From Verrucomicrobium spinosum DSM 4136 = JCM 18804 (lineage in GTDB: Bacteria; Verrucomicrobiota; Verrucomicrobiia; Verrucomicrobiales; Verrucomicrobiaceae): DNA of 64,000 nucleotides. The notes below the pieces were generated by a model, which saw only the letters and a list, made by a program, of their open reading frames with translations, searched no databases and was not told where the DNA came from. Position 1 is the first letter of the stretch, and each line of letters opens with the position of its first letter. The DNA is taken from NCBI RefSeq assembly GCF_000172155.1, contig NZ_ABIZ01000001.1, positions 7,597,105-7,661,104 on the forward strand, in the 5' to 3' direction. Made by a program: the position numbers and the translations under genes. Of this stretch, positions 18,414 to 26,623 are shown one piece after another.

Positions 18414-19328
18414 TTACATGCTTATCGCGATGGCAGACAATTCCTTGGGGAGGGGGCGCATGGCAGACTGCTCGAACAGCTCCATAGGAACTTTTGCACA
18501 AACCTCTGGAAGCATTGCGTCAGCCTTATGGCAGACGCTGTGGGCGACATGATCAAAGAAAGAAGCTGAATAGTATAAAGCGGCCCCGGTGGAATAGATG
18601 TCAGCCAGGTGGTCGAGCTTTTGCCCACGCAGCCGTTCAGGCGGGGAGAACGCCGGCGTGCCCATGATCATGCCACTGCGAGTGAGATCCCCTTCACCTT
18701 CCGCCAGAAGCGCTTTGGAAATGGAGAGGCCATAGTCGCCCACCATCACTTTTCCCGCCTGGGTGACGAAGCAGTTCGACGGCTCCATGTCCCTGTGAAG
18801 CACACCCTTCTCCAATGCTGCCACCAGGCCGCCTATGACCTCAAGAATGGCATCCACCGCCTCCATCACCGGGAAAGTCCCCCGTCTCTTCAGTTCGTCA
18901 TGCAGTGTTCCGCCACCGGCTGCTTCCATGACGATGACGGGAACGTCATCCATTTCCTCGTACCCGTACCCATACCCATACACATACACATACACACTGT
19001 TGGGATGGTCAATGGTGGCTGCCAGCCTCCCCTCCCGCAAGAAGCGCTCACGCTCCTTGTCGCTCCCGATGCTCTGGCTCAGCACCTTTAGAGCCACCCT
19101 CCGCCCCGTTGCCACCTGGTCAGCCAGGTAAATCACCCCCATACCACCAGCCCCCAGTTTTTTGACCAGATGATAGCCTCCCATCTCGCAGGGCAACTGC
19201 AGGAGCCCCGCCTGAACCGGCCGCAAGACCTGCGTCACCGCCCCCAGGCTGAACAAACATGCGGGGCACAGGGTGGAGCCAGCCTTGTTGAAAGCCGCAC
19301 CACATTCAGGACAAGTCGTAAAGTTCAT
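18414..19328 (-). CDS. Ser/Thr protein kinase, truncated and with altered catalytic loop
   Basis: The protein (about 304 residues from the ATG at 19328) starts with a zinc-ribbon-like CPECG...CPAC pair. The kinase domain follows, with LGAGGMGVIYLADQVATGRR, VALKVL (the ATP-binding Lys) and a DYG in place of DFG. The catalytic loop reads HRDMEPSN where active kinases have HRDxKPxN, so the conserved Lys is Glu. Helix F (DIYSTGAALYY) is followed by an unrelated-looking 50-residue tail, so the C-lobe is probably lost. An in-frame hexanucleotide repeat adds alternating VY/GY residues in the N-lobe. It is likely a pseudokinase or a decaying gene, next to a decayed sigma gene. Confidence 0.75.
   Translation of the reverse strand: MNFTTCPECGAAFNKAGSTLCPACLFSLGAVTQVLRPVQAGLLQLPCEMGGYHLVKKLGAGGMGVIYLADQVATGRRVALKVLSQSIGSDKERERFLREGRLAATIDHPNSVYVYVYGYGYGYEEMDDVPVIVMEAAGGGTLHDELKRRGTFPVMEAVDAILEVIGGLVAALEKGVLHRDMEPSNCFVTQAGKVMVGDYGLSISKALLAEGEGDLTRSGMIMGTPAFSPPERLRGQKLDHLADIYSTGAALYYSASFFDHVAHSVCHKADAMLPEVCAKVPMELFEQSAMRPLPKELSAIAISM
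18961..18996. repeat. Hexanucleotide microsatellite inside the kinase gene
   Basis: Six perfect-length 6-bp units (tacccg, taccca x2, tacaca x3) lie in tandem. On the coding strand they read as six dipeptides, three Val-Tyr followed by three Gly-Tyr. Because the unit is 6 bp, gain or loss keeps the frame. It sits just after the DHPNS motif in the kinase N-lobe, where relatives have no such run. Confidence 0.85.
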
Positions 19329-19389
19329 GGATGTTTTGAGTTTCTCCCACCGTCCTTGTGGAATCCCCACTGATGGTTACTCAAAAAAT

Positions 19390-19835
19390 TCACATCCTCA
19401 GGCAATTCACCAAATGCTTGAGCTCCGCATCCACTTCCCGTCCATCATCGACTGTGTCTCTGCAACAAGGGATCGGAGACGTTCGCGAAAACGATGGATC
19501 GCCACCTTCAAACTCCCCTCACTCAGACCGGTGGCGATCATCAGCGCTTCCCAGTCCCCCACCCCGGTCAACGTCTGCGCCATGAGGTCGAACCGGGCCG
19601 GATCATTCTCCTCCGCCCGCAGCTCGCTCATTGCCTGCTCCAAGATCTCGAGAGCCCACGTAGGGTCAAACACCCCTTCCCCAGTTGCACCCGATGCCTC
19701 AACTTCGACCTGATACCGACTCTCGGCGACCATTCCGTCGAGCTCCGCGCCTGGCGACAGGGCTGTGCAATGCAGCGGGGAAGCCGTGCGCTTCAGCATC
19801 TGACCCACGCGGGAGGTTTCGAGACTATGGCCCAA
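19390..19835 (-). pseudogene. Sigma-factor remnant (region 4 only, frameshifted end)
   Basis: The frame from 19835 to 19407 encodes the C-terminal half of a sigma-like protein of the type that precedes Ser/Thr kinases in Verrucomicrobia. It contains DPTWALEILEQAMSELRAEE and LSEGSLKVAIHRFRERLRSL, a region 4 helix-turn-helix. Region 2 is absent; the frame starts close to the end of the upstream sulfatase and overlaps it by 11 bp. At about 19436 the frame shifts: the expected tail EVDAELKHLVNCLRM is encoded in another frame and ends at 19390. Both ends are thus damaged. The neighbouring kinase is also degenerate, so the pair appears to be decaying together. Confidence 0.65.
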
Positions 19836-21333
19836 GATCGACAGTCCTGCCGTTCAGAAACGCTGCACCGTTCCTGTACTCAAGATAACCGCCGGCCGTC
19901 TTCTCAGAGCCAGGCACCGGATCGGCAGGATGCTTGGGGATCCAGCTCCCAAGTTCAGTTTTCACGGAGGTCCATCTCTGGTCGGCAGCAAGATTGAGGA
20001 ACTCTTGCGGGTCCTCACGGTGATCATACAGTTCTTCCGAACCATCGGCATAGCGAATGTAACGCCAGTCCTCCGTTCGCACAGCAAAGCTCCCCTGCAT
20101 CTGTCCGGTGATCGCAGGTCGCGTGCGGGCTGCAGAAGGATCTCTAAGCAGTGCGCCCAGAGACTCTCCCTCCAACCCAGGCGGCGTCGGCAGGCCGCAT
20201 ATCTCCGTCAGAGTCGGATAGATATCCAGAAGTTCAACTGGGCGCTTAGACGTACCTCGGCCTACTCCCGGCCCTGCGAATATGAGAGGCACATGTGTCG
20301 CACGCTCCCAGAGAGTCCTCTTGGCAAAGAGCTCTTTCTCCCCCAGATGAAAACCGTGATCACTCGCGAGGACAATGACAGTTCTATGTGCTTCCCCTGA
20401 CTGCTCCAAGGCGTCCAGAATACGTCCGATCTGATTGTCAACGAAACTCACGCACGCGAGATAAGCGTGATTGTGAGAACGCCACAGGCCTGCATTGACT
20501 ATCGGCCCCAGAGTGGGCTCGGTATTGCCAAGCCTCAGCGCTCTGGCGAAACGGGGCAGGTCGTCACGGTCCGTCGCCGGCACCTCCGGAAGCCAGACAT
20601 TCTGAGGATCATAGAGCGAGAACCACTGCTGCGGCGCGTAGAGCGGGTAATGGGGGCGGCGCAGACCTACCGCGATGAAAAAGGGCTTGGTGTGAGGCCT
20701 GCCAAGACACTCAATCGCGGAACTGGCAACTTTGAAATCGTCAGTTTGATCGTCCCGATCAGGAAACTGTCCAAAATCCTGACGCATACCAGGAGTATTG
20801 ACGAAAGGCTTCGAGGGCTGCGGTTTCCGCCAATTGCCTTGATAACCCATGACGCTAAATTCCGGCGTTGGCTGATTGGCAGGCGGGCACCCTTCATGAT
20901 ACACCTTGCCTATCCCAAAAGTTTCGTAACCGTGCGCCGCAAAATGCTGTGGCAGCGTGACGAGCTCGCGAAGCGCAGGCACATTCCGAAACCAAGGGGT
21001 GAGAGCGTAGATACCGGTGGTCGATGGACGTTTGCCCGTGAGAAAGCTCGTCCGCGAGGGCGAACACCACGGTGCCTGAGCGTGGGCATTTGCGAACAGC
21101 GTACCACGTTGGGCAAGCCGGTCCATGTTCGGGGTGATGCCCGCGCCGCCGAGCCAACCGATCTGGTCGTTGAGGTCGTCAACCAAGATGAAGAGCACGT
21201 TGAGACGATCCGCCGGAGTGTCAGCAGCCACCACGTCGCTGGCCGCAAAAGCAAAAGCACAGAAGAAGCCCGGACATGTCATCCTGACAGTCTGTTGAGT
21301 AAACGCCTTGAGCAACGACCCGATTTGGCGCAT
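19825..21333 (-). CDS. Sulfatase (iduronate-2-sulfatase-like)
   Basis: The protein of about 502 residues is a type I sulfatase. It has the metal-binding start NVLFILVDDLNDQIGWLGGA, the CxPSR signature in APWCSPSRTSFLTGKRPSTT (Cys to be converted to formylglycine), and later ASDHGFHLGEKELFAKRTLW. This fits the iduronate-2-sulfatase-like branch common in PVC bacteria. I chose the ATG at 21333 because it gives a signal peptide-like leader (FFCAFAFAASDVVAA) with GGAA upstream; the frame is open to 21411. It would cut sulfate esters from algal or mucin-type glycans in the periplasm. The anaerobic maturase or FGE is not in the window. Confidence 0.88.
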   Translation of the reverse strand: MRQIGSLLKAFTQQTVRMTCPGFFCAFAFAASDVVAADTPADRLNVLFILVDDLNDQIGWLGGAGITPNMDRLAQRGTLFANAHAQAPWCSPSRTSFLTGKRPSTTGIYALTPWFRNVPALRELVTLPQHFAAHGYETFGIGKVYHEGCPPANQPTPEFSVMGYQGNWRKPQPSKPFVNTPGMRQDFGQFPDRDDQTDDFKVASSAIECLGRPHTKPFFIAVGLRRPHYPLYAPQQWFSLYDPQNVWLPEVPATDRDDLPRFARALRLGNTEPTLGPIVNAGLWRSHNHAYLACVSFVDNQIGRILDALEQSGEAHRTVIVLASDHGFHLGEKELFAKRTLWERATHVPLIFAGPGVGRGTSKRPVELLDIYPTLTEICGLPTPPGLEGESLGALLRDPSAARTRPAITGQMQGSFAVRTEDWRYIRYADGSEELYDHREDPQEFLNLAADQRWTSVKTELGSWIPKHPADPVPGSEKTAGGYLEYRNGAAFLNGRTVDLGP

Positions 21334-22527
21334 TTTCCAATGAACCAACGCTACCCGCGGTGGGAAATGGCTGCGTTTCATCCCGGCTAGCAACGGCAGG
21401 TGCTCGATCATGAAGTAATAAATGTGCGGTACCAGGTCATTCTTGCCTCAGCGCTTCGCTCGCTGCGCGAGAAATCACATCGTCATATTAGAGACACGGC
21501 AATTGACCTCAATAAGCCCGCACACATATTTTTGGCACAAACAGGCCGGATTGACACGGATCGGTCAGCATAGTCACAGCACTCCCTGCACTTCACAGCT
21601 TCGGCAGGCACTCAGTTAAGCGCGGCCCACCTGATCTTGGGGAATTGGAGGGCAAGCAGTCCCGGCTGAAGGCTTCATCATCCAGCCCCTGTGGCGCCTG
21701 CTGCATGAGTCTCATGGAAAGAGGAAGGGGGGAATTCGCAAACTTAGAAAAGACAACTCTGCATGCAGGCATCCTCTTATAGATGGGGCCCCAAGCAGTC
21801 AACCAACCCCTTCTCAAGTCCAGTTCCACGGGTTACACCATCGTTCCGGCTGGCCTCAATACCTGCCCCCTCCATTGGAGGCCGCTCATTGCACTCAAAC
21901 TTCAATCCTCAACGAGGTACATGGACCCCTTTAAGATCGCAATCCAAAGCCAGCCCATTGCAATCACAAAACCAATGATCCAGACGAGTCGCGCATCAAC
22001 CCCAGTTCGTGCGCCAGAGGCAGGGTGAATGAAGACATCGATTTGCCCCTCGCCGAAGGTTTCCAGGGGCAGCACCATGTCGCGCAAGCGGCAGCGATGA
22101 ACGGCGAAGCCGCATGCCGCACGGCCTGCTATGGGTTGTCACGTTTAAAACAGAAACACCACTTGGACCGCATCAGCATGAATCACTGCGTGAGATTGTA
22201 GATCGATAACGTCTTCATGCAGGCCCGAGGCAGACAACGAAACGAGGAATGAGACGTGAATACTGGCGGCGATCTTGGACAGCCTCTGGTGAGGTCAAGC
22301 GCAGGGCAACGGGCAACCGCCACATTGCGCGGCTCTCCTTTCCAGTTTCCATGACAAGCAGGCCGCCACGCGGTGTGTCATTCTCCGTCTTAAAGTGGAG
22401 ATTTTCCGTAACAGGCGGGCAGCCTGAGACATTTGTCATTAAGAACGCCCACGCGCACGCCGCGCACTTTGCCTCCTCGGCGGCGTGGCTGGCCAGGACC
22501 TTAAAACCCACCGTGCTGCCTCTATAA
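21334..22527. other. Long gene-poor region
   Basis: About 1.2 kb between the sulfatase and the next cytochrome gene carries no gene I can recognise. The most protein-like frame is 21902-22087 on the minus strand (61 residues) with one hydrophobic helix, RLVWIIGFVIAMGWLWIAIL, which could be a small membrane protein or the tail of a lost gene. Promoters for the two divergent flanking genes must lie here. Confidence 0.35.
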
Positions 22528-24975
22528 ATGAACATCAAATTGTCAGCCTCCGTTGCGATCAGTCTCCTAGGCGCCTTCGGAACACTCCAGGCCTCCACCG
22601 GGAAGCTCAGCTTCAACCGGGACATTCAACCGCTCCTCACGGAGTACTGCTATGCCTGCCATGGACCAGACTCCAACCATCGCAAAGCAGACTTACGGCT
22701 CGATGATCGCGAGGCTGCCATCAAGTTTGGAGCCCTTGTCCCGGGAAAACCGGAGGCCAGCAGCATCATTGAGCGAATCCTCACAGGTGATGCGGATGAT
22801 TTGATGCCCCCGCCTGACTCACACAAGAAGCTGTCCAGTTCCCAGAAGGAACTCCTGCGCCGCTGGGTGGCAGAAGGGGCGGAATACGAAGGACATTGGG
22901 CCTTCCTCCCCCCCCAGTCCCCCGCCGTGCCGCCGCTGAAGCTCCCTAACGGAGTGGAGGGCAATGCGATTGATGCCTTTGTACAGACCCGATTGAACAA
23001 AGAGGGAGCCTCCCTGCAACCTCAGGCAGATCCACGTACGTTGCTCCGGAGGCTGTCTCTGGACCTGACCGGCCTCCCGCCCAAGAGCGCCGAGGTGGAG
23101 GCCTTTGCCGAGGCCATGCAGGCCGGCCGGGGCAACGCCGTTTACGAAGCTGCGGTGGACCACTATCTGGCCTCTCCGGCGTACGGGGAGAACATGGCGC
23201 GGATGTGGCTGGACTATGCCCGCTACGGTGACAGTCATGGATTTGAAAAAGACAGCTCCCGCACCATGTGGCCCTGGCGGGACTGGGTGATCCGTGCATT
23301 CAACGACAACAAGCCGTTTGACCAGTTCACCGTTGAGCAACTGGCCGGGGACCTGCTGCCAGACCCCACCCGTGACCAACTCATCGCCACAGGGTTCAAT
23401 CGCAACCATCGTATCAATGCGGAAGGGGGGGCCATTGCCGAAGAGTGGCGCATTGAGAACGTCATTGACCGGGTGGACACCACCTCCGCGACATGGCTGG
23501 GTCTGACCATGGGCTGCGCCCGCTGCCATGACCACAAGTTCGATCCCATCACACAGAAGGAATTCTTCGAGATGTTCGCATTCTTCAGCAGTGTGGACGA
23601 GGTGGGCATCGTGAGCGGCCCTCCTGGCAACCAGAAGCCGTTGCTGGACCTTTCAAGCGATACGCAAAAGCAGGAACGCAACCGGCTGGAAGCAACGTTG
23701 AAGGAGATGGCAGAGAAGAAGAAGGCGCTCGCGGCAGCTCAGAAGGCCGCAGCCGCCAGCGGCAAACCCACCGCAGAGACAGCCTCCGCCACCAAAGAAG
23801 ATGCGAATGCCCTCAAGGCTCTGGATGCAGAGATCAAAAAAGCCACCCAGGCCAGGGACAAGTACATCGCCAGCCTCCCCACCGTGATGATCATGCAGGA
23901 GGCAGAAAAGCCCAAGCCTGCGCATCTGTTGCTTCGTGGGCAATACAGCACCCCGGGTGAAGTGGTGACTCCGGGGACACCCGCCGTTCTCCCCCCGCTG
24001 CCTGAGGGCGCACCCCGCAACCGTCTGGCATTCGCCCGCTGGCTCACCTCCCCCGGGCATCCACTTACCGCGCGAGTCTGGGTGAACCGGCAATGGGAGC
24101 GCTTCTTCGGCCTGGGCCTGGTGATGTCCAGTGATAACTTGGGCGTGCAATGCGACCCTCCGAGCCATCCCGAGCTTCTGGACTGGCTGTCCACAGAGTT
24201 CATCCGCAGAGGCTGGGACATGAAGGCCATGCAGAAGCTCATGGTCATGAGCGCCACCTATCGCCAGACCTCCCGGCCCAACGAAGTGCCGGCAGCCTTG
24301 CTGGCGCAAGACCCGCAAAACCGTCTCCTCGGCCGGGCCCCGCGACTGCGCCTGGCTGGAGAGGCCCTGCGTGACCAGGCCCTGGTCCTGAGCGGCCTCC
24401 TCAACCCGATGGTGGGAGGCCCTAGCGTGCGTCCCTACATGCCCGCCAACGTCTGGGACGAAACCAGCGTTTATGGAGACCTGCGGAACTACAAGGCGGA
24501 TCTGAAACAGGGGCTCTACCGCCGTACGGTTTACACCATCTGGAAGCGCACCGCCGCACCGCCCACGCTGCTGCTTTTCGATGCCCCTTCCCGTGAGGTC
24601 TGCACCGTGCGTCGCAGCTCCACGAACACCCCGCTCCAGGCGCTCGCGCTGCTCAATGAGGTAACCTTCGTGGAGGCGGCGCGCGTGCTCGCCCAACGCA
24701 TGATGCAGGAAGGCGGAAACACGCCAGAAGCCCGCCTTTCTTGGGCATTCCGCCATGTGACACAACGCCCCCCACAGCCGCAGGAGCTCAAAATGCTGGT
24801 CGCAGCGTGGAAGGCGGACCTGGCCAGCTTCCAGAGTGAGCCTGAGGAGGCGAAAAAGCTCCTGAGCCATGGGCAGGCGCCACTCCCCCCGGCGCTCAAC
24901 CCATCCGAACTGGCCGCCTGCACCCTCGCGGCCAACGTCCTGCTCAACCTCGATGAAATAATCACCCGTGAGTAA
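22528..24975 (+). CDS. Planctomycete-type cytochrome c / DUF1549 / DUF1553 protein
   Basis: The 815-residue protein has a signal peptide (SASVAISLLGAFGTLQA). The PSCyt1 heme domain follows with CYACHGPD (a CxxCH site) and LMPPPDSHKKLSSSQKELL. DUF1549 comes next (NAIDAFVQTRLNKEGASLQP, LDYARYGDSHGFEKD), then a second CxxCH in CARCHDHKFDPITQKEFFEM. A coiled-coil-like Lys/Ala-rich insert lies at about residues 390-450, and the C-terminal DUF1553 contains RVWVNRQWERFFGLGLV and RRSSTNTPLQALALLNE. It is followed directly by its DUF1501 partner. The redox role is inferred from the heme motifs; the substrate is unknown. Confidence 0.9.
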   Translation: MNIKLSASVAISLLGAFGTLQASTGKLSFNRDIQPLLTEYCYACHGPDSNHRKADLRLDDREAAIKFGALVPGKPEASSIIERILTGDADDLMPPPDSHKKLSSSQKELLRRWVAEGAEYEGHWAFLPPQSPAVPPLKLPNGVEGNAIDAFVQTRLNKEGASLQPQADPRTLLRRLSLDLTGLPPKSAEVEAFAEAMQAGRGNAVYEAAVDHYLASPAYGENMARMWLDYARYGDSHGFEKDSSRTMWPWRDWVIRAFNDNKPFDQFTVEQLAGDLLPDPTRDQLIATGFNRNHRINAEGGAIAEEWRIENVIDRVDTTSATWLGLTMGCARCHDHKFDPITQKEFFEMFAFFSSVDEVGIVSGPPGNQKPLLDLSSDTQKQERNRLEATLKEMAEKKKALAAAQKAAAASGKPTAETASATKEDANALKALDAEIKKATQARDKYIASLPTVMIMQEAEKPKPAHLLLRGQYSTPGEVVTPGTPAVLPPLPEGAPRNRLAFARWLTSPGHPLTARVWVNRQWERFFGLGLVMSSDNLGVQCDPPSHPELLDWLSTEFIRRGWDMKAMQKLMVMSATYRQTSRPNEVPAALLAQDPQNRLLGRAPRLRLAGEALRDQALVLSGLLNPMVGGPSVRPYMPANVWDETSVYGDLRNYKADLKQGLYRRTVYTIWKRTAAPPTLLLFDAPSREVCTVRRSSTNTPLQALALLNEVTFVEAARVLAQRMMQEGGNTPEARLSWAFRHVTQRPPQPQELKMLVAAWKADLASFQSEPEEAKKLLSHGQAPLPPALNPSELAACTLAANVLLNLDEIITRE

Positions 24976-25012
24976 TGGGCCCCGGCCCCAACCATCATTT
25001 TTTTTGCGCGCC

Positions 25013-26470
25013 ATGATTTCACCGTCCCTGTCCTATGTTGATGCCTTGAACCGCCGCACGTTCCTGGGCGGCAGCGCCCGCACACTCGGTTTCGCGGCTC
25101 TGGGCAGTCTAATCACCCCAGATGCCTTTGCGGCTGGCGGCACCGCCACCGGACTGTCGGGCTGGCCCCACCTGCCAGTGAAGGCGCGACGTGTGATCTA
25201 TTTGTTCCAGTCTGGCGCCCCGTCCCAGATGGATCTCTTCGATCACAAGCCATCCATGGCTGCCTACTTCGGAAAGGATCTGCCCGACAGCGTCCGCAAG
25301 GGGCAGCGTCTCACCGGCATGACCTCGGGACAGAAGTCTCTGCCAGTGGCACCCAGCGTCTTCAAATTTGCAGAGCATGGGGAAAGCCGGGCCACCATCA
25401 GCGAACTGATGCCGCACGTCTCCCAGATCGCGGATGATTTGTGCTTCATCAAGTCCATGCATACGGAGGCCATCAATCACGACCCGGCCATCACCTTCTT
25501 CCAGACCGGCCGCCAGATTGCGGGCTATCCCAGCATGGGTTCATGGCTCAGCTATGGTCTGGGCAGTGAGAACAAGGACCTCCCCGCTTTTGTCGTGCTC
25601 ACCTCCTTCGGCAGCGGGCGCAAAGACTGCCAGCCTCTGGCCAGCCGCCTCTGGGGGAGCGGATTCCTCCCTTCCGAGCACCAGGGCGTGCGTTTCCGCA
25701 ACAGCGGTGACCCCGTTCTCTATCTGTCCAACCCGGGCGGCATGTCCCCCTCAATGAGACGACGTTCCCTGGATGTGTTGAACGCGCTCAACGAGGACAG
25801 ACTGCGGTTGGTGGGTGACCCGGAGATCCAGACTCGCATCGCCCAATACGAGATGGCCTTCCGCATGCAGACGAGCGTGCCGGACCTCACCGACATGAAG
25901 GATGAACCGCAGCATATCCTGGACATGTACGGCCCGGATGTGAAGCGCCCAGGCAGCTATGCTGCAAACTGCCTGCTCGCGAGGCGCCTGGCGGAAAGAG
26001 ACGTGCGATTCGTGCAGCTCTTCCATATGGGCTGGGATCAACATTTTAACCTGCCCAAAGCCATCCAAGGGCAGTGTCACGACACGGACCAGCCCACGGC
26101 GGCGTTGATCAAAGACCTCAAACAGCGGGGCCTGCTGGAAGATACCCTCATCGTCTGGGGCGGTGAATTCGGGCGCACCATCTATTCTCAGGGGACACTT
26201 ACCGAGAGCAACTATGGCCGCGACCATCACCCCAGATGCTTCACGGTTTTTCTCGCCGGCGGCGGCATCAAGCCCGGCATGACCATGGGCGAGACAGACG
26301 AATTCTGTTACAACATCACCAAGGATCCTGTCAGCATCTATGACCTTCATGCCACCATGCTGGATCGTCTGGGAATCGACCATAATCGTTTGAGTCACAA
26401 GTTCCAGGGTCTGGATGCCCGTCTTACCGGTGTGGAAGGTGCGAAAGTAGTGAAGCCCATCCTCGCTTGA
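25013..26470 (+). CDS. DUF1501 secreted protein
   Basis: The protein of about 485 residues starts with a Tat-like leader, NRRTFLGGSARTLGFAALGS. DUF1501 features are ARRVIYLFQSGAPSQMDLFD, FVQLFHMGWDQHFN and IVWGGEFGRTIYSQG followed by NYGRDHHPRCF. The ATG at 25013 gives a leader very like other family members. A GTG at 24968, overlapping the previous gene's stop, is an alternative start. It forms a two-gene unit with the upstream cytochrome. It shares only moderate similarity with the other DUF1501 protein at 14.8 kb, so the two pairs are not recent duplicates. Confidence 0.9.
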   Translation: MISPSLSYVDALNRRTFLGGSARTLGFAALGSLITPDAFAAGGTATGLSGWPHLPVKARRVIYLFQSGAPSQMDLFDHKPSMAAYFGKDLPDSVRKGQRLTGMTSGQKSLPVAPSVFKFAEHGESRATISELMPHVSQIADDLCFIKSMHTEAINHDPAITFFQTGRQIAGYPSMGSWLSYGLGSENKDLPAFVVLTSFGSGRKDCQPLASRLWGSGFLPSEHQGVRFRNSGDPVLYLSNPGGMSPSMRRRSLDVLNALNEDRLRLVGDPEIQTRIAQYEMAFRMQTSVPDLTDMKDEPQHILDMYGPDVKRPGSYAANCLLARRLAERDVRFVQLFHMGWDQHFNLPKAIQGQCHDTDQPTAALIKDLKQRGLLEDTLIVWGGEFGRTIYSQGTLTESNYGRDHHPRCFTVFLAGGGIKPGMTMGETDEFCYNITKDPVSIYDLHATMLDRLGIDHNRLSHKFQGLDARLTGVEGAKVVKPILA

Positions 26471-26535
26471 TGGAGATCGATACGTCCCCGAGACCGGGGC
26501 CTCATCGAGATTCGTTGCCCTTCCCCATTCAGGTT

Positions 26536-26563
26536 AAAAAAAGGGGGCGCTGCCTGCGCCCCC
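26536..26563 (-). terminator. Intrinsic terminator of the cassette A gene
   Basis: A perfect 8-bp GC-only stem (GGGGGCGC/GCGCCCCC) with a 5-base loop is followed, on the minus strand, by seven T. It lies 60 bp after the stop of the 26624-30688 gene, and its orientation fits that gene. Confidence 0.85.
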
Positions 26564-26623
26564 GGCACCCTTCACCGTGCGAGTGAGCGGAATCAACAGG
26601 TGATCCGGCAACCAAGTGGCCGC

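Noticed and set aside
23653-25014. 453-residue minus-strand frame
   Set aside because: Antisense to the cytochrome/DUF1553 gene, no recognisable domain, starts inside the DUF1501 leader.
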